The notes under the pieces: generated by a model
Seen by the model: the letters and a program-made list of their open reading frames with translations, nothing else
Told to the model about the DNA's origin: nothing
Database searches by the model: none
Part shown: piece after piece, positions 1 to 9,277 of the stretch
Numbering within the stretch: the stretch's first letter is position 1
Layout: every line of letters begins with the position of its first letter
Translations under genes and position numbers: made by a program
From: Prevotella sp. BV3P1
Lineage (GTDB): Bacteria > Bacteroidota > Bacteroidia > Bacteroidales > Bacteroidaceae
Assembly (NCBI RefSeq): GCF_000479005.1
Contig: NZ_AWXC01000028.1
Span: 40,190 to 104,189 of the forward strand
Direction of reading: 5' to 3'
Length of the DNA: 64,000 bases

Positions 1-1
1 T

Positions 2-2611
2 GCGCGTGCGATGGCTGGTGTCATCGTCATCACCACCAAGAAGGGTAAAGCCGGACAGTCGCACATCAGTTATACCGGTGAATACACCATGCGACTCAGG
101 CCAACCTACAGCACCTTCAACATCATGAACTCGCAAGACCAGATGTCTATTTACCGCGAGTTGGAGAAGAAGGGATTCTTGAACTATGCCGAGACGGCCA
201 ACGCCATGAACAGTGGCGTGTATGGTAAGATGTACCAAATGTTGTCGGAATACAACAAGGAAACTGGTCAGTTTGCCCTGGCCAATACGGAGAAGGCAAA
301 GAACGCCTATCTGCGCGCGGCCGAATTTAGAAACACCAACTGGTTTAAGGACTTGTTCTCAACAGCCATCATGCACAACCACTCGGTGAGTATCTCGGGC
401 GGTACAGAGAAATCGCAATACTATGCTTCACTCTCTGCCATGTTTGACCCAGGATGGACCAAGCAGAGTAAGGTGCAACGATACACGGCTAACATCAACA
501 CCACTTACAACCTCAACAAGCATTTTGACATCAATTTGATTGGAAATGCCTCGTACCGTAAGCAACAGGCACCGGGAACGTTGAACTCGGATGTTGACTT
601 GGTGACTGGTGAGGTGAAGCGCGACTTCGATATCAACCCATATTCCTATGCGTTGAACACCTCGCGTACGTTGGATCCAAATGAATATTACACTCGCAAC
701 TTCGCCCCATTCAACATCTTCCATGAGTTGGACAACAACTATATGGATTTGCATGTGTCCGATTTCCGTGTGCAGGCCAGCATCGACTACAGGCCTATTC
801 AGAAATTGAAGATTACCCTGTTGGGGTCGGCTAAGAGTTCTTCCACCTCTCAAGAACATAACATTCTGGACGAATCGAACCAGGCCATGGCTTACCGTGC
901 CATGCCTACGGCCGCCATTCGTGACAAGAACCCCTTCTTGTACAAAGATCCAGACAATATTTATGCGCTACCTATTTCCGTGTTGCCTTACGGTGGTATC
1001 TACGAACGTCGCGACAACAGGTTCTTTGGATGGGACACACGACTCTCAGCCAGCTACAACGACGTGTTCAACGATACGCACATCGTGAACCTCTACGGAG
1101 GTATGGAAACCAACTTCGTTGACCGTAAGTCAACCTGGTTCCGCGGTTGGGGTTTGCAATACAGCCAAGGCGAAGTGCCACTGTATGCATACCAGGTTTT
1201 CAAAAAAGGTCAGGAGAATGGTTCTGATTATTTTACGATGGACAATTCCCACATTCGCAGTGCGGCATTCTTTGGTACGGGTACCTATTCTTATAAAGGA
1301 CGTTATCAGTTGACTGGTACCATTCGTTACGAGGGAACCAACTATTTGGGCAAGGCTACCAGTGCACGCTGGATGCCTACATGGAACCTTTCGGGTGCTT
1401 GGAACGCACATGAGGAAAGCTGGTATGAGGGCTTGTTCAAGGATGTGTTGACACACAGCACGTTCCGTGTGAGCTACTCGCTGACCGGTGACCGTCCTGC
1501 CATCACTAATGCCCTGCCTATTTTCCGCAGCTCCAACCCATGGCGACCCTTCACCAATGTGCAGGAACCGGGATTGGATCAGGTGTTAGGTAATTCAGAG
1601 TTGACCTATGAGAAAAAGCACGAGCTGAACTTTGGTTTCGATTTGGGCTTCCTGAAGAACCGCATCAACCTGAGTGCCGACTTCTATTGGCGTAACAACT
1701 ACGACTTGATTGGCATCGCCAACACCGAGTTGTATGGTCCGCAGTATGCCAACGTGGCATCCATGAAGTCGAATGGTATGGAATTCACGCTCTCTACTAC
1801 CAACATCAAGACGGAGGACTTTACTTGGAGTACCAACCTGATCTACTCGCATTCGCACAACGAGATTACCGAACTCAATGCGCTGTCTCGCGTCATTGAC
1901 ATGGTTCAGGGAACAGGTTTTGCCAAAAAGGGCTATCCCGTTCGCTCGGTGTTCTCTGTTCCTTTCCGTGGATTGAACCGCGAAGGATTGCCAACCTTCC
2001 TCGATCAAAATGGTAATGTGACCACCACGGGCATCTACTTCCAGGAACGTGATCCGGAAAAGGTGAAGTTCTTGAAATATGAAGGATCTGCTGAACCTAC
2101 TGACGTAGGCTCGCTGGGCAACATCTTTAAATACAAGAACTGGACGCTGAACGTGTTCTTGACCTACTCGTTCGGTAACGTGGTGCGTCTGGATCCGGTG
2201 TTCTCCAACGAATATGACGACCTCTCGTCTATGCCTAAGGAGTTCCGTAACCGCTGGGAAGTGTCTGGCGATGAGCGAAAGACCAGCATCCCTGTGATAG
2301 CAAGTGCGCAGCAGAATAGGTTCGACAGAAACCTGTCTTATGCCTACAACGCATACAACTATTCGGATGCGCGTATCGCCAAGGGAGATTTTATCCGCAT
2401 GAAGGAATTGTCTTTGGGCTATGATTTCCCAAATAGCGTGCGCAAGTTCCTGAACGTAAATACGCTCTCCTTGAAGCTTCAAGCCACCAACCTCTTCTTG
2501 CTCTATGCAGACAGCAAGCTAAACGGGCAGGATCCTGAATTCTTTAATACAGGTGGTGTAGCCGTTCCGGTACCAAAGCAGTTCACACTCACACTTAGAT
2601 TAGGACTCTAA
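2..2611 (+). CDS. SusC/RagA-family TonB-linked outer membrane protein, 5' part missing
   Basis: The reading frame is open from base 2, so the gene begins before the window; about 869 residues remain. The first visible residues (ARAMAGVIVITTKKG) match the end of the plug domain, where SusC proteins usually read GARA-NGVI-I-TKKG. The remainder is rich in aromatic, Asn and Thr beta-barrel strands and ends in an outer-membrane-type C-terminus (FTLTLRLGL). By family knowledge it forms a TonB-driven import channel capped by a SusD lipoprotein. The susD gene follows after 12 bases, so the two are co-transcribed. The signal peptide, carboxypeptidase-regulatory-like domain and TonB box lie outside the window. 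The substrate is not readable; the metallopeptidase downstream makes peptides as plausible as glycans. Confidence 0.95.
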   Translation, partial: ARAMAGVIVITTKKGKAGQSHISYTGEYTMRLRPTYSTFNIMNSQDQMSIYRELEKKGFLNYAETANAMNSGVYGKMYQMLSEYNKETGQFALANTEKAKNAYLRAAEFRNTNWFKDLFSTAIMHNHSVSISGGTEKSQYYASLSAMFDPGWTKQSKVQRYTANINTTYNLNKHFDINLIGNASYRKQQAPGTLNSDVDLVTGEVKRDFDINPYSYALNTSRTLDPNEYYTRNFAPFNIFHELDNNYMDLHVSDFRVQASIDYRPIQKLKITLLGSAKSSSTSQEHNILDESNQAMAYRAMPTAAIRDKNPFLYKDPDNIYALPISVLPYGGIYERRDNRFFGWDTRLSASYNDVFNDTHIVNLYGGMETNFVDRKSTWFRGWGLQYSQGEVPLYAYQVFKKGQENGSDYFTMDNSHIRSAAFFGTGTYSYKGRYQLTGTIRYEGTNYLGKATSARWMPTWNLSGAWNAHEESWYEGLFKDVLTHSTFRVSYSLTGDRPAITNALPIFRSSNPWRPFTNVQEPGLDQVLGNSELTYEKKHELNFGFDLGFLKNRINLSADFYWRNNYDLIGIANTELYGPQYANVASMKSNGMEFTLSTTNIKTEDFTWSTNLIYSHSHNEITELNALSRVIDMVQGTGFAKKGYPVRSVFSVPFRGLNREGLPTFLDQNGNVTTTGIYFQERDPEKVKFLKYEGSAEPTDVGSLGNIFKYKNWTLNVFLTYSFGNVVRLDPVFSNEYDDLSSMPKEFRNRWEVSGDERKTSIPVIASAQQNRFDRNLSYAYNAYNYSDARIAKGDFIRMKELSLGYDFPNSVRKFLNVNTLSLKLQATNLFLLYADSKLNGQDPEFFNTGGVAVPVPKQFTLTLRLGL

Positions 2612-2623
2612 AATACAGCAAAG

Positions 2624-4201
2624 ATGAAAACAATAAAAATAACATATACAGCATTGGCCTTGACATTCTCGGCTCTGACATTGTCTTCGTGCGACGAGTA
2701 TCTGGATACCATGCCGGACAACCGGACGACCATTGATACAGAGAAGAAGGTGGCCAATCTATTGGTGTCAGCCTATCCTCATTCCTCTAATCTGTTGATC
2801 AATGAGACGATGTCGGATAATGCTGACTATTATGGCGACAAAAACCCAAACGGTAACCGCTTTGGCGACCAGGTATACTTCTGGCAAGACGTGACAGAGG
2901 GTGACAATGAGTCGCCCATGAAATTTTGGCTATCTTGTTATGATGCCATCGCAAGCGCAAACCAAGCACTGGCATCCATTGAAGAAATGGGTGGTGCCAA
3001 GACAGAAGCATTGCAGACCTCCAAAGCAGAAGCATTGCTTTGCCGGGCATACGCACACTTCTTGCTGGTCAACGAATTCTGCATGAACTACAGTGAAGGT
3101 AGTAAAGCGTTGGGTATACATTACTCTGACAAGGTGGAAAACATCACCGAGAAACACAATCGTGGTACCGTTGCTGAGGTCTATGCGCGTATCGAGCAAG
3201 ACTTGAAAGAGGCACTTCCCATCGTGACGGACAATTATACCGTACCGAAGTACCACTTCAACAAGAGGGCGGCCTACGCCTTCGCTACCCGTTTCTATCT
3301 CTATTATGAGAAATGGAACGAGGCTGTGAAGTATGCTGACATGTGTTTGGGCAGCAATGCTGCAGCAACTCTTCGTGACTGGAAGGCCATGAGTGAGATG
3401 ATTTCTGATCCAGATGCCATCTCACAGCATTATGTTGCAGCAGATGTCGCTGCCAATTTGATGATGAACACACATGTTTCACAACTGGGTCTGTACTTCG
3501 GTCCGTATCTTTTGTACAAGCGTTACGCACATGGCGCATACGTTTCCAGCAACGAAGACTTTGAGGCAACTAACGTTTGGGGCAGGGGTGGATTCTATTA
3601 TCAGCCGTTTTCGCGCAGAGGTAACAATTTTGATGTAGTGCAAATATGGAAGTTGCCTTATCTGTTCGAAATTGAAGACCCTGTTGCGAGGACCGGTCTT
3701 CCCCACACGGTGAATGTGGTTTTCACAACAGACGAAGTGCTGTTGAACCGTGCAGAGGCCTACATCATGCTCAAACAATACGATAAGGCTGCGGCCGATC
3801 TTGACATGTGGATGCATAATATTGTGAAAACTGATGTGACGTTGACACCAGAAAAGATACAGAATTTCTATAAATCGGTTCCCTATTCTTATGATGATGC
3901 TACAAAGATGGCGTCGACCGTGAAGAAACATCTGCATCCGGCCTTCGCCATTGACGCAGAAGGGTCTGTGCAGGAAACAATGTTGCAGTGTGTCTTAGGC
4001 TTCCGTCGTATGGAAACTCTTCATCAGGGCTTGCGCTGGTTTGACGTGAAGCGTTACGGTATTGAAATCGTTCGCCGAACCATGGGGCCCGATGGAAAGC
4101 CAGCTACGTTGACAGATGTGTTGAAGAAGGATGATAATCGCCGTGCCGTCCAGATACCATTGGACATTCTTCAGGCAGGTGTTGAGGCTAATCCACGTTA
4201 A
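2624..4201 (+). CDS. SusD/RagB-family surface lipoprotein
   Basis: A 525-residue lipoprotein with a signal peptide ending in a lipobox (TLSSC, Cys about residue 23), followed by the DEYLDTMPDNR segment typical of SusD/RagB N-termini. TPR-like helical repeats follow (KAEALLCRAYAHFLLVNEF near residue 135; EVLLNRAEAYIMLKQYDKA near 375). The C-terminal part has the family's GFRRMETLHQGLRWFDVKRYG motif. SusD proteins sit on the cell surface, bind the substrate and close over the SusC barrel. The gene lies 12 bases after susC and about 20 bases before a metallopeptidase gene in the same operon. Family assignment is firm; the ligand is unknown. Confidence 0.95.
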   Translation: MKTIKITYTALALTFSALTLSSCDEYLDTMPDNRTTIDTEKKVANLLVSAYPHSSNLLINETMSDNADYYGDKNPNGNRFGDQVYFWQDVTEGDNESPMKFWLSCYDAIASANQALASIEEMGGAKTEALQTSKAEALLCRAYAHFLLVNEFCMNYSEGSKALGIHYSDKVENITEKHNRGTVAEVYARIEQDLKEALPIVTDNYTVPKYHFNKRAAYAFATRFYLYYEKWNEAVKYADMCLGSNAAATLRDWKAMSEMISDPDAISQHYVAADVAANLMMNTHVSQLGLYFGPYLLYKRYAHGAYVSSNEDFEATNVWGRGGFYYQPFSRRGNNFDVVQIWKLPYLFEIEDPVARTGLPHTVNVVFTTDEVLLNRAEAYIMLKQYDKAAADLDMWMHNIVKTDVTLTPEKIQNFYKSVPYSYDDATKMASTVKKHLHPAFAIDAEGSVQETMLQCVLGFRRMETLHQGLRWFDVKRYGIEIVRRTMGPDGKPATLTDVLKKDDNRRAVQIPLDILQAGVEANPR

Positions 4202-4223
4202 TTTAATAAATATAAATTCGAAT

Positions 4224-5150
4224 ATGTATATGAAAAAATATATAGTATGCGCGTCGCTTTGCCTTGTATGCTTAGGGTTTGGTTCCTGTTCAGAGGACAA
4301 ACTCGAGGCGGAAAGTGTCATCGTTGACTCAAACGTAAAGCAGACTGACTTCGATAAATGGATCAAGGCAAACTTTACTGATCCTTATAATATAGTGTTC
4401 AAGTATCGGTATGAACACAACGAAACTGACATGAACTATTACAACGTGCCTGCCGACTATGAGCAAGCTGTGAAACTGGCGCACATCGTGAAATATGCCA
4501 GCATCGAGGCATACGACCAAGTGGCAGGTGTGGATTTTACCAGAACATTCTTCCCCAAGCTATTCTATGCGACAGGCGAGTTTGAGTATCGCAACGATGG
4601 TACCATGATTTTGGGTACAGCAGAGGGCGGAAAGAAAATATTCTTGGCCGGAACAAATCATTTGAATAAACTTTCTACAACGGTTGAAAGTTTGAACACA
4701 TATTATCTGCGTACCATTCATCACGAGTTCACGCACATTTTGAATCAGACGAAGAACTACACAGCTGAGTACCAGAAGGTGAACGGAAATCTGTATATCG
4801 GAGACGCATGGAGCTCGGAAAAAGGAGCGACGGGTTATCTGCAGCGTGGTTTCATCACGGCTTACTCACAGATGGAGGCTCGTGAAGACTTTGCCGAGAT
4901 GTTGTCCATGTATGTCACCAACACGCCAGAGCAGTGGGCAAAGTGGATGGCAGAGGCTGCCAAGGATCCTAAGACAGGTAAGAAAACTCCCGGTGCTGAG
5001 CACATTGCCAAGAAGCTGGAGATGGTAAGGGTCTACATGCGTGATGAATTCAACATTGATATCGATGCGCTTCGCGATGAGATTCTGCGTCGTGAGGGGG
5101 ATGTCATCAATGGATATGTGAACTTGACTGATTTGAAAATAGATAAGTAA
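4224..5150 (+). CDS. Putative zinc-binding metallopeptidase lipoprotein
   Basis: 308 residues from ATG 4224 (ATG 4230 is also possible). An open frame reaches back to 4131 but would overlap susD and hide the signal peptide, so the later start was chosen. Residues 3-22 form a lipoprotein signal ending GFGSC. HEFTH at residues 167-171 is a zinc-metallopeptidase HExxH motif, and an Asp/Glu-rich stretch follows (REDFAEMLSMYV). This matches the Bacteroidota 'putative zinc-binding metallo-peptidase' family found in SusCD loci. It is probably tethered at the outer membrane and cleaves proteins or glycoproteins so that products enter through SusCD; that role is inferred from context. Confidence 0.85.
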   Translation: MYMKKYIVCASLCLVCLGFGSCSEDKLEAESVIVDSNVKQTDFDKWIKANFTDPYNIVFKYRYEHNETDMNYYNVPADYEQAVKLAHIVKYASIEAYDQVAGVDFTRTFFPKLFYATGEFEYRNDGTMILGTAEGGKKIFLAGTNHLNKLSTTVESLNTYYLRTIHHEFTHILNQTKNYTAEYQKVNGNLYIGDAWSSEKGATGYLQRGFITAYSQMEAREDFAEMLSMYVTNTPEQWAKWMAEAAKDPKTGKKTPGAEHIAKKLEMVRVYMRDEFNIDIDALRDEILRREGDVINGYVNLTDLKIDK

Positions 5151-5162
5151 GAGGAGACCATC

Positions 5163-6773
5163 ATGATGAAAACAAATAAAATATTGACAGGCTTGTTCTT
5201 GATGCTTTCAGCACTGCTGTTCCAGTCGTGCTTGAAAGATCAGGAGGATGTGTTTGACGAGTCATCAGCCGCTCGTATGGAAAACTACCTGAATGAGGCA
5301 CAGCGTGTGTTGATGAGTTCTGAGAATGGCTGGGTACTTGAATATTATCCTGAGACTCACCGCAAATATGGCGGCTTCACTTATACATTGAAGTTTACCA
5401 AGGATGAGGCTGAAGTGAGATCTGAGATTAATCCAGATGCGAAGGAAACCTGCCTGTATGCCATGAAGACAAACAATGGGCCTGAGTTGTCTTTTGACAC
5501 CTATAGCCCGATGATGCACTTCTTCGCAACGCCTTCGTCCGGCTTGTATGAGGCCTATGGCGGTGATTTTGAGTTCGTTATCGACAGCATCGGGCAGGAT
5601 GCCATCAAGTTCCATGGCAAGCGCTCACAGAATGTGATGTACATGCGTCGCCTGAAAGAGAGTGCCGCAGCCTACCAGAAGAAAGTGGTAGACGTGGGTG
5701 ATAATTTTAACCTTATTGGCTCTGATGGCACTATCGGCAGCAAGAAGGCTCATTTTGAATATGATGTTGTTGCCCGCCAGCTTACCATCATAACGGATAC
5801 TGACACCCTTAAAACGGCCTACAACTATACGGACAACGGGTTGCGATTGTACGAGCCACTGATGGTCAATGGCGTATCGGTCTCCGAGTTGACTTACTCC
5901 AAGGAAAAACTCTCATTGGTTGCTGACAAGGTAGATTTGGCCAAAGGCTGGCAGAATCCGCAGGCAGTCGTTGATGAAATTAAGAGCATTGGTTCGGATG
6001 ATGAGGCCTTCAGCCGTACCTATCGTAACATTCCCAAGCTGGGTGAATTCAAATTTGTTACGGGTGCCGACTGGGTAAACGTGACGACCAACGGAAACGA
6101 CCTGACTGTTAGTATGACTCCAAACACTACTGGCGACGTTCGTTCAACCGAAGTCGTTGTTGTGAATGGCAATTACAAATCATCGTTCGTCGTGACACAA
6201 TGTGAGGTTGGCGATGTGACTGGCAACTATGCATTCATTTATAAGGACAATAAAGGAAACAAAAAAATGACAAAGGCATCGCTGTCTGTATCCGGCAAGG
6301 ATATGAAGTTTACTTTCATGGACCTTGAGGATAAAAAGACTTACAGCATCCCTGCGGCCTTTGATCAGGCTACTGGCTCGTTGAGAATACAAGGTGGAAA
6401 CCTGGGCAAGTTCAACTCTACCTATTATATGATAGGTGTTCTCTTGTTTGGCGAAAGAAGTCAGGGGACATGGGACCCCCATGCCTACATTTCAGCACCG
6501 TTCCAGCATGACGAGAAGGACGGTACCTATGCCATCTTCGGAGGAAAGGTTAATGATTATCCCATTGAAGGACTGCTACTCTTTGCTTCTGAGATTGAAA
6601 CACCAAAGTCTTTGTCAGATATGGCTGGCTTCCTATTCTGGTTCGAATCGCCTATCATTGTCAAGATGAAGGACAAGGGGCAGCCTGCCAAGAGTTTCTC
6701 TGGACTGGAAGGAAGAATGCCTCAGGTAATGCGTTCTTCCATACCAGCATCTATCAAAATGATCGAAAAATAA
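5163..6773 (+). CDS. DUF4302 domain lipoprotein
   Basis: 536 residues with a lipoprotein signal (LLFQSC, Cys about residue 23). The N-terminal half (ENYLNEAQRVLMSSENGWVLEYYPE, KYGGFTYTLKF) is characteristic of DUF4302 proteins, which are regularly encoded beside SusCD pairs. Around residues 290-350 there is a BACON-like beta-sandwich (GADWVNVTTNGNDLTVSM, then STEVVVVNGNYKSSFVVTQ), a module usually involved in binding or spacing. The gene starts 12 bases after the metallopeptidase and ends 10 bases before the next lipoprotein. It probably acts as a surface accessory of the uptake system, like SusE/SusF. No catalytic motif is visible. Confidence 0.8.
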   Translation: MMKTNKILTGLFLMLSALLFQSCLKDQEDVFDESSAARMENYLNEAQRVLMSSENGWVLEYYPETHRKYGGFTYTLKFTKDEAEVRSEINPDAKETCLYAMKTNNGPELSFDTYSPMMHFFATPSSGLYEAYGGDFEFVIDSIGQDAIKFHGKRSQNVMYMRRLKESAAAYQKKVVDVGDNFNLIGSDGTIGSKKAHFEYDVVARQLTIITDTDTLKTAYNYTDNGLRLYEPLMVNGVSVSELTYSKEKLSLVADKVDLAKGWQNPQAVVDEIKSIGSDDEAFSRTYRNIPKLGEFKFVTGADWVNVTTNGNDLTVSMTPNTTGDVRSTEVVVVNGNYKSSFVVTQCEVGDVTGNYAFIYKDNKGNKKMTKASLSVSGKDMKFTFMDLEDKKTYSIPAAFDQATGSLRIQGGNLGKFNSTYYMIGVLLFGERSQGTWDPHAYISAPFQHDEKDGTYAIFGGKVNDYPIEGLLLFASEIETPKSLSDMAGFLFWFESPIIVKMKDKGQPAKSFSGLEGRMPQVMRSSIPASIKMIEK

Positions 6774-6783
6774 ATAAAGCAAC

Positions 6784-8097
6784 ATGAAGAAAATATATAG
6801 TTTCCTGCTACTTGCGGTCTTTACATTGACTTTTAGTGCATGTAGCGACGATCATGATCAAGTTGGCAGCGAGTATTCTCGCGAGTCTTCTGTCAAGGTA
6901 CTCAGTTCTAACCTTGTGTTCTCGGCTGCTGCCGGTACTGGTACGTTGGTGTTTGAAGCACCTTCAGCAGCTACCGTGTCGGTTGATGCCCAATGGGCTT
7001 CGGCTGTGGTCAACGGCAACAAGGTTGATGTGAGCGTTAAGAAAAACGCCAAGTTGGAAGGGCGTTCGGCACTATTGACCATCAAATGTGGAGGTGATTC
7101 CACGCAGGTTACCGTTCAACAACGTGGAATGATGTTCAAATACGGTGGTAAGACTAATCAGTTTATTTATAACGATGCTGCCGGAACCATCAACATCCCA
7201 GTGAAGAATGAAGGGGCTAATCTCTCCATCAAGGGGCTTGATTGGGCAGAGGCAAGTATCAGTGATGAGGCCATCAACATCAAACTGTCTGAGAATAAGT
7301 CGGGACATATCCGGTCTGGCCTCATTAAGTACACTACTGGCCCTTATACAGATTCAATCTATGTGTGTCAAGGAGAGAAGAAAGACATCGTCAACAAGAC
7401 CTACAATCTGGGTGGTTACGATTTGTCTAAGATTACGGAGAATACGAAAAGCATAGATGAAGTGTTTTCTGTGAAGAAGGTGATGGTGGTTGAAGTGAAA
7501 GGCCAGTTGCTGATTTATTTCCCTGATACCAACTGGATTTTACCTATGACGCTCGATGAGGGCTCGTTGAGTTTCGACATTAACGCTGGTGAACGCATGG
7601 GTATGTATTACAATTACTACCATGTTTTCTCAGGTGTTGTTGATTATGCATACCTGGCTTCCTTCTTGAAGAACGAGATAGGTTTTGCGTTTGCAAGCTC
7701 AGATTCTAAGTTGAGTATCTCTGGCTACTTTGACTATAGTGATAAACAAAACGCAACAATCGCTTTTATGGGTGACAACATATTTAATGATGCCCTTATT
7801 AAGCAGTTGATTAAAGATCCGACGGCTGAGTACAATGCCAATGCATTGGGCTTCTTTATCTTCAATTCCAATAAGGTAGCGAAGAATAGTTACCAGGGCA
7901 TGGAATCTCTTTATTATAAGCCTTTCATGTTGGAGATTACACCAAAGTCAGCCAAGGCTGCCGTTCTCGAATTTGGCAAGTCTGCCAATCAAGACGAAGT
8001 TTCCAAGCAGGCGGTTCTCGAGAAAGTGAAAAAGCAGCTTCGTAACCACACGCTATCTGGTAAACTTCCATCAGAAATTGGTAAGGTTTTGAGGTAG
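6784..8097 (+). CDS. BACON-like domain surface lipoprotein
   Basis: 437 residues with a lipoprotein signal (TLTFSAC, Cys about residue 20). Residues about 45-115 and 120-200 each resemble a BACON beta-sandwich: a strand with a Trp (AQWASAVVNGNKVDVSVKKN; GLDWAEASIS), a small-residue turn, then a strand ending in a T-VTVQQ-like segment. The C-terminal half is not recognised. It is the last gene of the susCD-peptidase operon, starting 10 bases after the DUF4302 gene and followed by a strong hairpin terminator. It is probably a surface binding or spacer protein for the same substrate; no enzymatic motif is seen. Confidence 0.75.
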   Translation: MKKIYSFLLLAVFTLTFSACSDDHDQVGSEYSRESSVKVLSSNLVFSAAAGTGTLVFEAPSAATVSVDAQWASAVVNGNKVDVSVKKNAKLEGRSALLTIKCGGDSTQVTVQQRGMMFKYGGKTNQFIYNDAAGTINIPVKNEGANLSIKGLDWAEASISDEAINIKLSENKSGHIRSGLIKYTTGPYTDSIYVCQGEKKDIVNKTYNLGGYDLSKITENTKSIDEVFSVKKVMVVEVKGQLLIYFPDTNWILPMTLDEGSLSFDINAGERMGMYYNYYHVFSGVVDYAYLASFLKNEIGFAFASSDSKLSISGYFDYSDKQNATIAFMGDNIFNDALIKQLIKDPTAEYNANALGFFIFNSNKVAKNSYQGMESLYYKPFMLEITPKSAKAAVLEFGKSANQDEVSKQAVLEKVKKQLRNHTLSGKLPSEIGKVLR

Positions 8098-8117
8098 TCG
8101 CTGAGTAAATTGTTTAT

Positions 8118-8155
8118 ATAAAGCCTGGTTTGAATTTGTTCAAGCCAGGCTTTAT
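8118..8155. terminator. Strong hairpin closing the susCD-peptidase operon
   Basis: Two 17-base arms (8118-8134 and 8139-8155) pair fully apart from one G-T wobble, around a four-base loop (TTTG). The GC-rich part is GCCTGG/CCAGGC and the outer ends are A/T-rich. It begins 20 bases after the stop codon of the last lipoprotein gene. The base of the stem supplies A and T on both sides, so it could act in both directions. Confidence 0.85.
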
Positions 8156-8305
8156 GATTGTACAGCATCCGTAAACAACCTTCAATCTGTCGCTCAGAGT
8201 GGCTATCTGTGTTCTTGTTATTACACCCAAGTGCTGCTCCAAGGTTGACTTCTTGCGCGTTGACCCCGTCGCCGTACGTTCCGTGTGAGGTGTAGTTACA
8301 TGTTG

Positions 8306-8345
8306 CATGCTCATCTATATGCATGGTTGCATGTAGATGAGCATG
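8306..8345. repeat. 17-bp palindrome built from GCATG words
   Basis: Arms 8306-8322 and 8329-8345 pair over 17 positions with one G-T wobble, around the loop ATGGTT. With its flanking base the structure contains GCATG four times. There is no T-run, so it does not look like a terminator. It lies 115 bases upstream of dispersed element copy A, which is rich in the same word. Confidence 0.7.
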
Positions 8346-8460
8346 AAAGTTGCTTTTGTGATGAAAGTCTAATGGGCATTGATGTGTGTGCTAATCGATA
8401 GGGGTGTGAAAGTCATTTGTAGTAAATTCTAAATGGGAAAAATGAGTCTAAGATTTGCAA

Positions 8461-8830
8461 GATTGTTGATTTATTTCAAAATTTACAAGTTGTGAAATAG
8501 AAAAAATATGGCACCTGTCAGCTTGTTTTGAGGCGTTGAAATGTAAGTAACAAATAAGAAATGAGGCAATTGCATGCTTTTTAACGTGCTGTTTGCATGA
8601 TTTGTCTTTCATATTTACATGCAATAGTGAGGCAAAAGCATAGAGGTTGAGGGTCAAACTGCATGCTTTTGAAAATGAAAAGCAATGCTATTGGAGATTG
8701 ATGCCTGACAGTAATCAGTAACATCTTATATGATAGCGAGATACGAAAACGCTCAAAATATGCGTTTTTCCGGTCAGTCCTTCCTTTGGTTGCAAATATG
8801 CGAGTATTCAGAAGGCTTGTCAAGATATTT
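8461..8830 (+). repeat. Dispersed intergenic element, copy A (upstream of ahpC)
   Basis: Box AAGTTGTGAAATAGAAAAAA (8487-8506) is followed by GCATGC-type words at about +65, +88, +112, +130 and +155 from the box end. The core starts at 8788 with GGTTGCAAATATGCGAGTAT and ends with TGTCAAGATATTT at 8830. The gap from box to core is 281 bases. Copy B has the same parts at the same offsets, and copies C and D are more degenerate. The core is oriented toward ahpC, whose promoter lies 374 bases further on. Confidence 0.65.
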
Positions 8831-9137
8831 CGTTGCTTGTCAGTCGCTGCGCGTTTATCACGACGTTTCCAGTGGTCATGTCTTCCATCCCCTTTTTTTG
8901 TCCCGCTCACGATTGTCACCGCGTGGCAGGGCCGTTTACTTTTGCCCGTTACCTCTTCCCACCGAATGTTGTGACGTGCCTTCCTGTGCCGTTAGCGTTG
9001 CCGTTTCGAGTCGTTCCGTTAGCGAGGGTGCGGACGCTGCGGTTTCAGCCCGCGCCACCCTTTATCCTTCTAAAAGCGAGAGGGGGCAGCGAGTAATGAG
9101 GAATAAACTGTTGAAAAATGTTAAGTCAGGAGTAGAT

Positions 9138-9157
9138 ATTATAATTATGGTTATAAT
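9138..9157. promoter_or_regulatory. Inverted repeat upstream of the ahpC promoter
   Basis: ATTATAA (9138-9144) and TTATAAT (9151-9157) form perfect 7-base arms separated by six bases, about 47 bases upstream of the ahpC -7 element. The position would suit an operator for a peroxide-responsive regulator such as OxyR, but the sequence is A/T-rich and the match to any known box is weak. Confidence 0.3.
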
Positions 9158-9203
9158 TCACGCTGTTTCAGCAGTTGGTTGCTTGTTTTCAGCAATTTAT
9201 CGC

Positions 9204-9211
9204 TAACTTTG
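9204..9211 (+). promoter_or_regulatory. ahpC promoter, -7 element TAACTTTG
   Basis: TAACTTTG fits the Bacteroidota -7 consensus TAnnTTTG. A TTG lies 18 bases upstream (9183-9185), suitable for the -33 element. Transcription would start near 9217, giving a leader of about 60 bases. Confidence 0.65.
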
Positions 9212-9277
9212 TAATTATTACAAGCGGCGGGTCATGCATTCGTTGCGATACATAACAATTTAATAAACACGATACAG

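Larger units (their letters stand above)
8156..9203. other. 1-kb non-coding gap between the susCD operon and ahpC
   Basis: No convincing gene is seen. The gap holds, in order, a 17-bp palindrome (8306-8345), one copy of the dispersed element described below (8461-8830), a GC-rich block (about 8860-9095) containing CCGTTAGCG twice, and an inverted repeat near the ahpC promoter (9138-9157). Open frames here (such as 8730-9206) lack a recognisable domain or a family match. Confidence 0.6.

Noticed and set aside
1595..2482. 295-residue minus-strand frame inside the first susC
   Set aside because: It lies fully opposite a well-supported gene and has no family match; it reflects codon bias of the susC strand.
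4131..4223. Longer metallopeptidase start
   Set aside because: It overlaps susD and would place 31 residues before the lipoprotein signal.
8730..9206. 158-residue open frame upstream of ahpC
   Set aside because: It overlaps element copy A and the GC-rich block, has no recognisable domain, and its composition differs from the neighbours.
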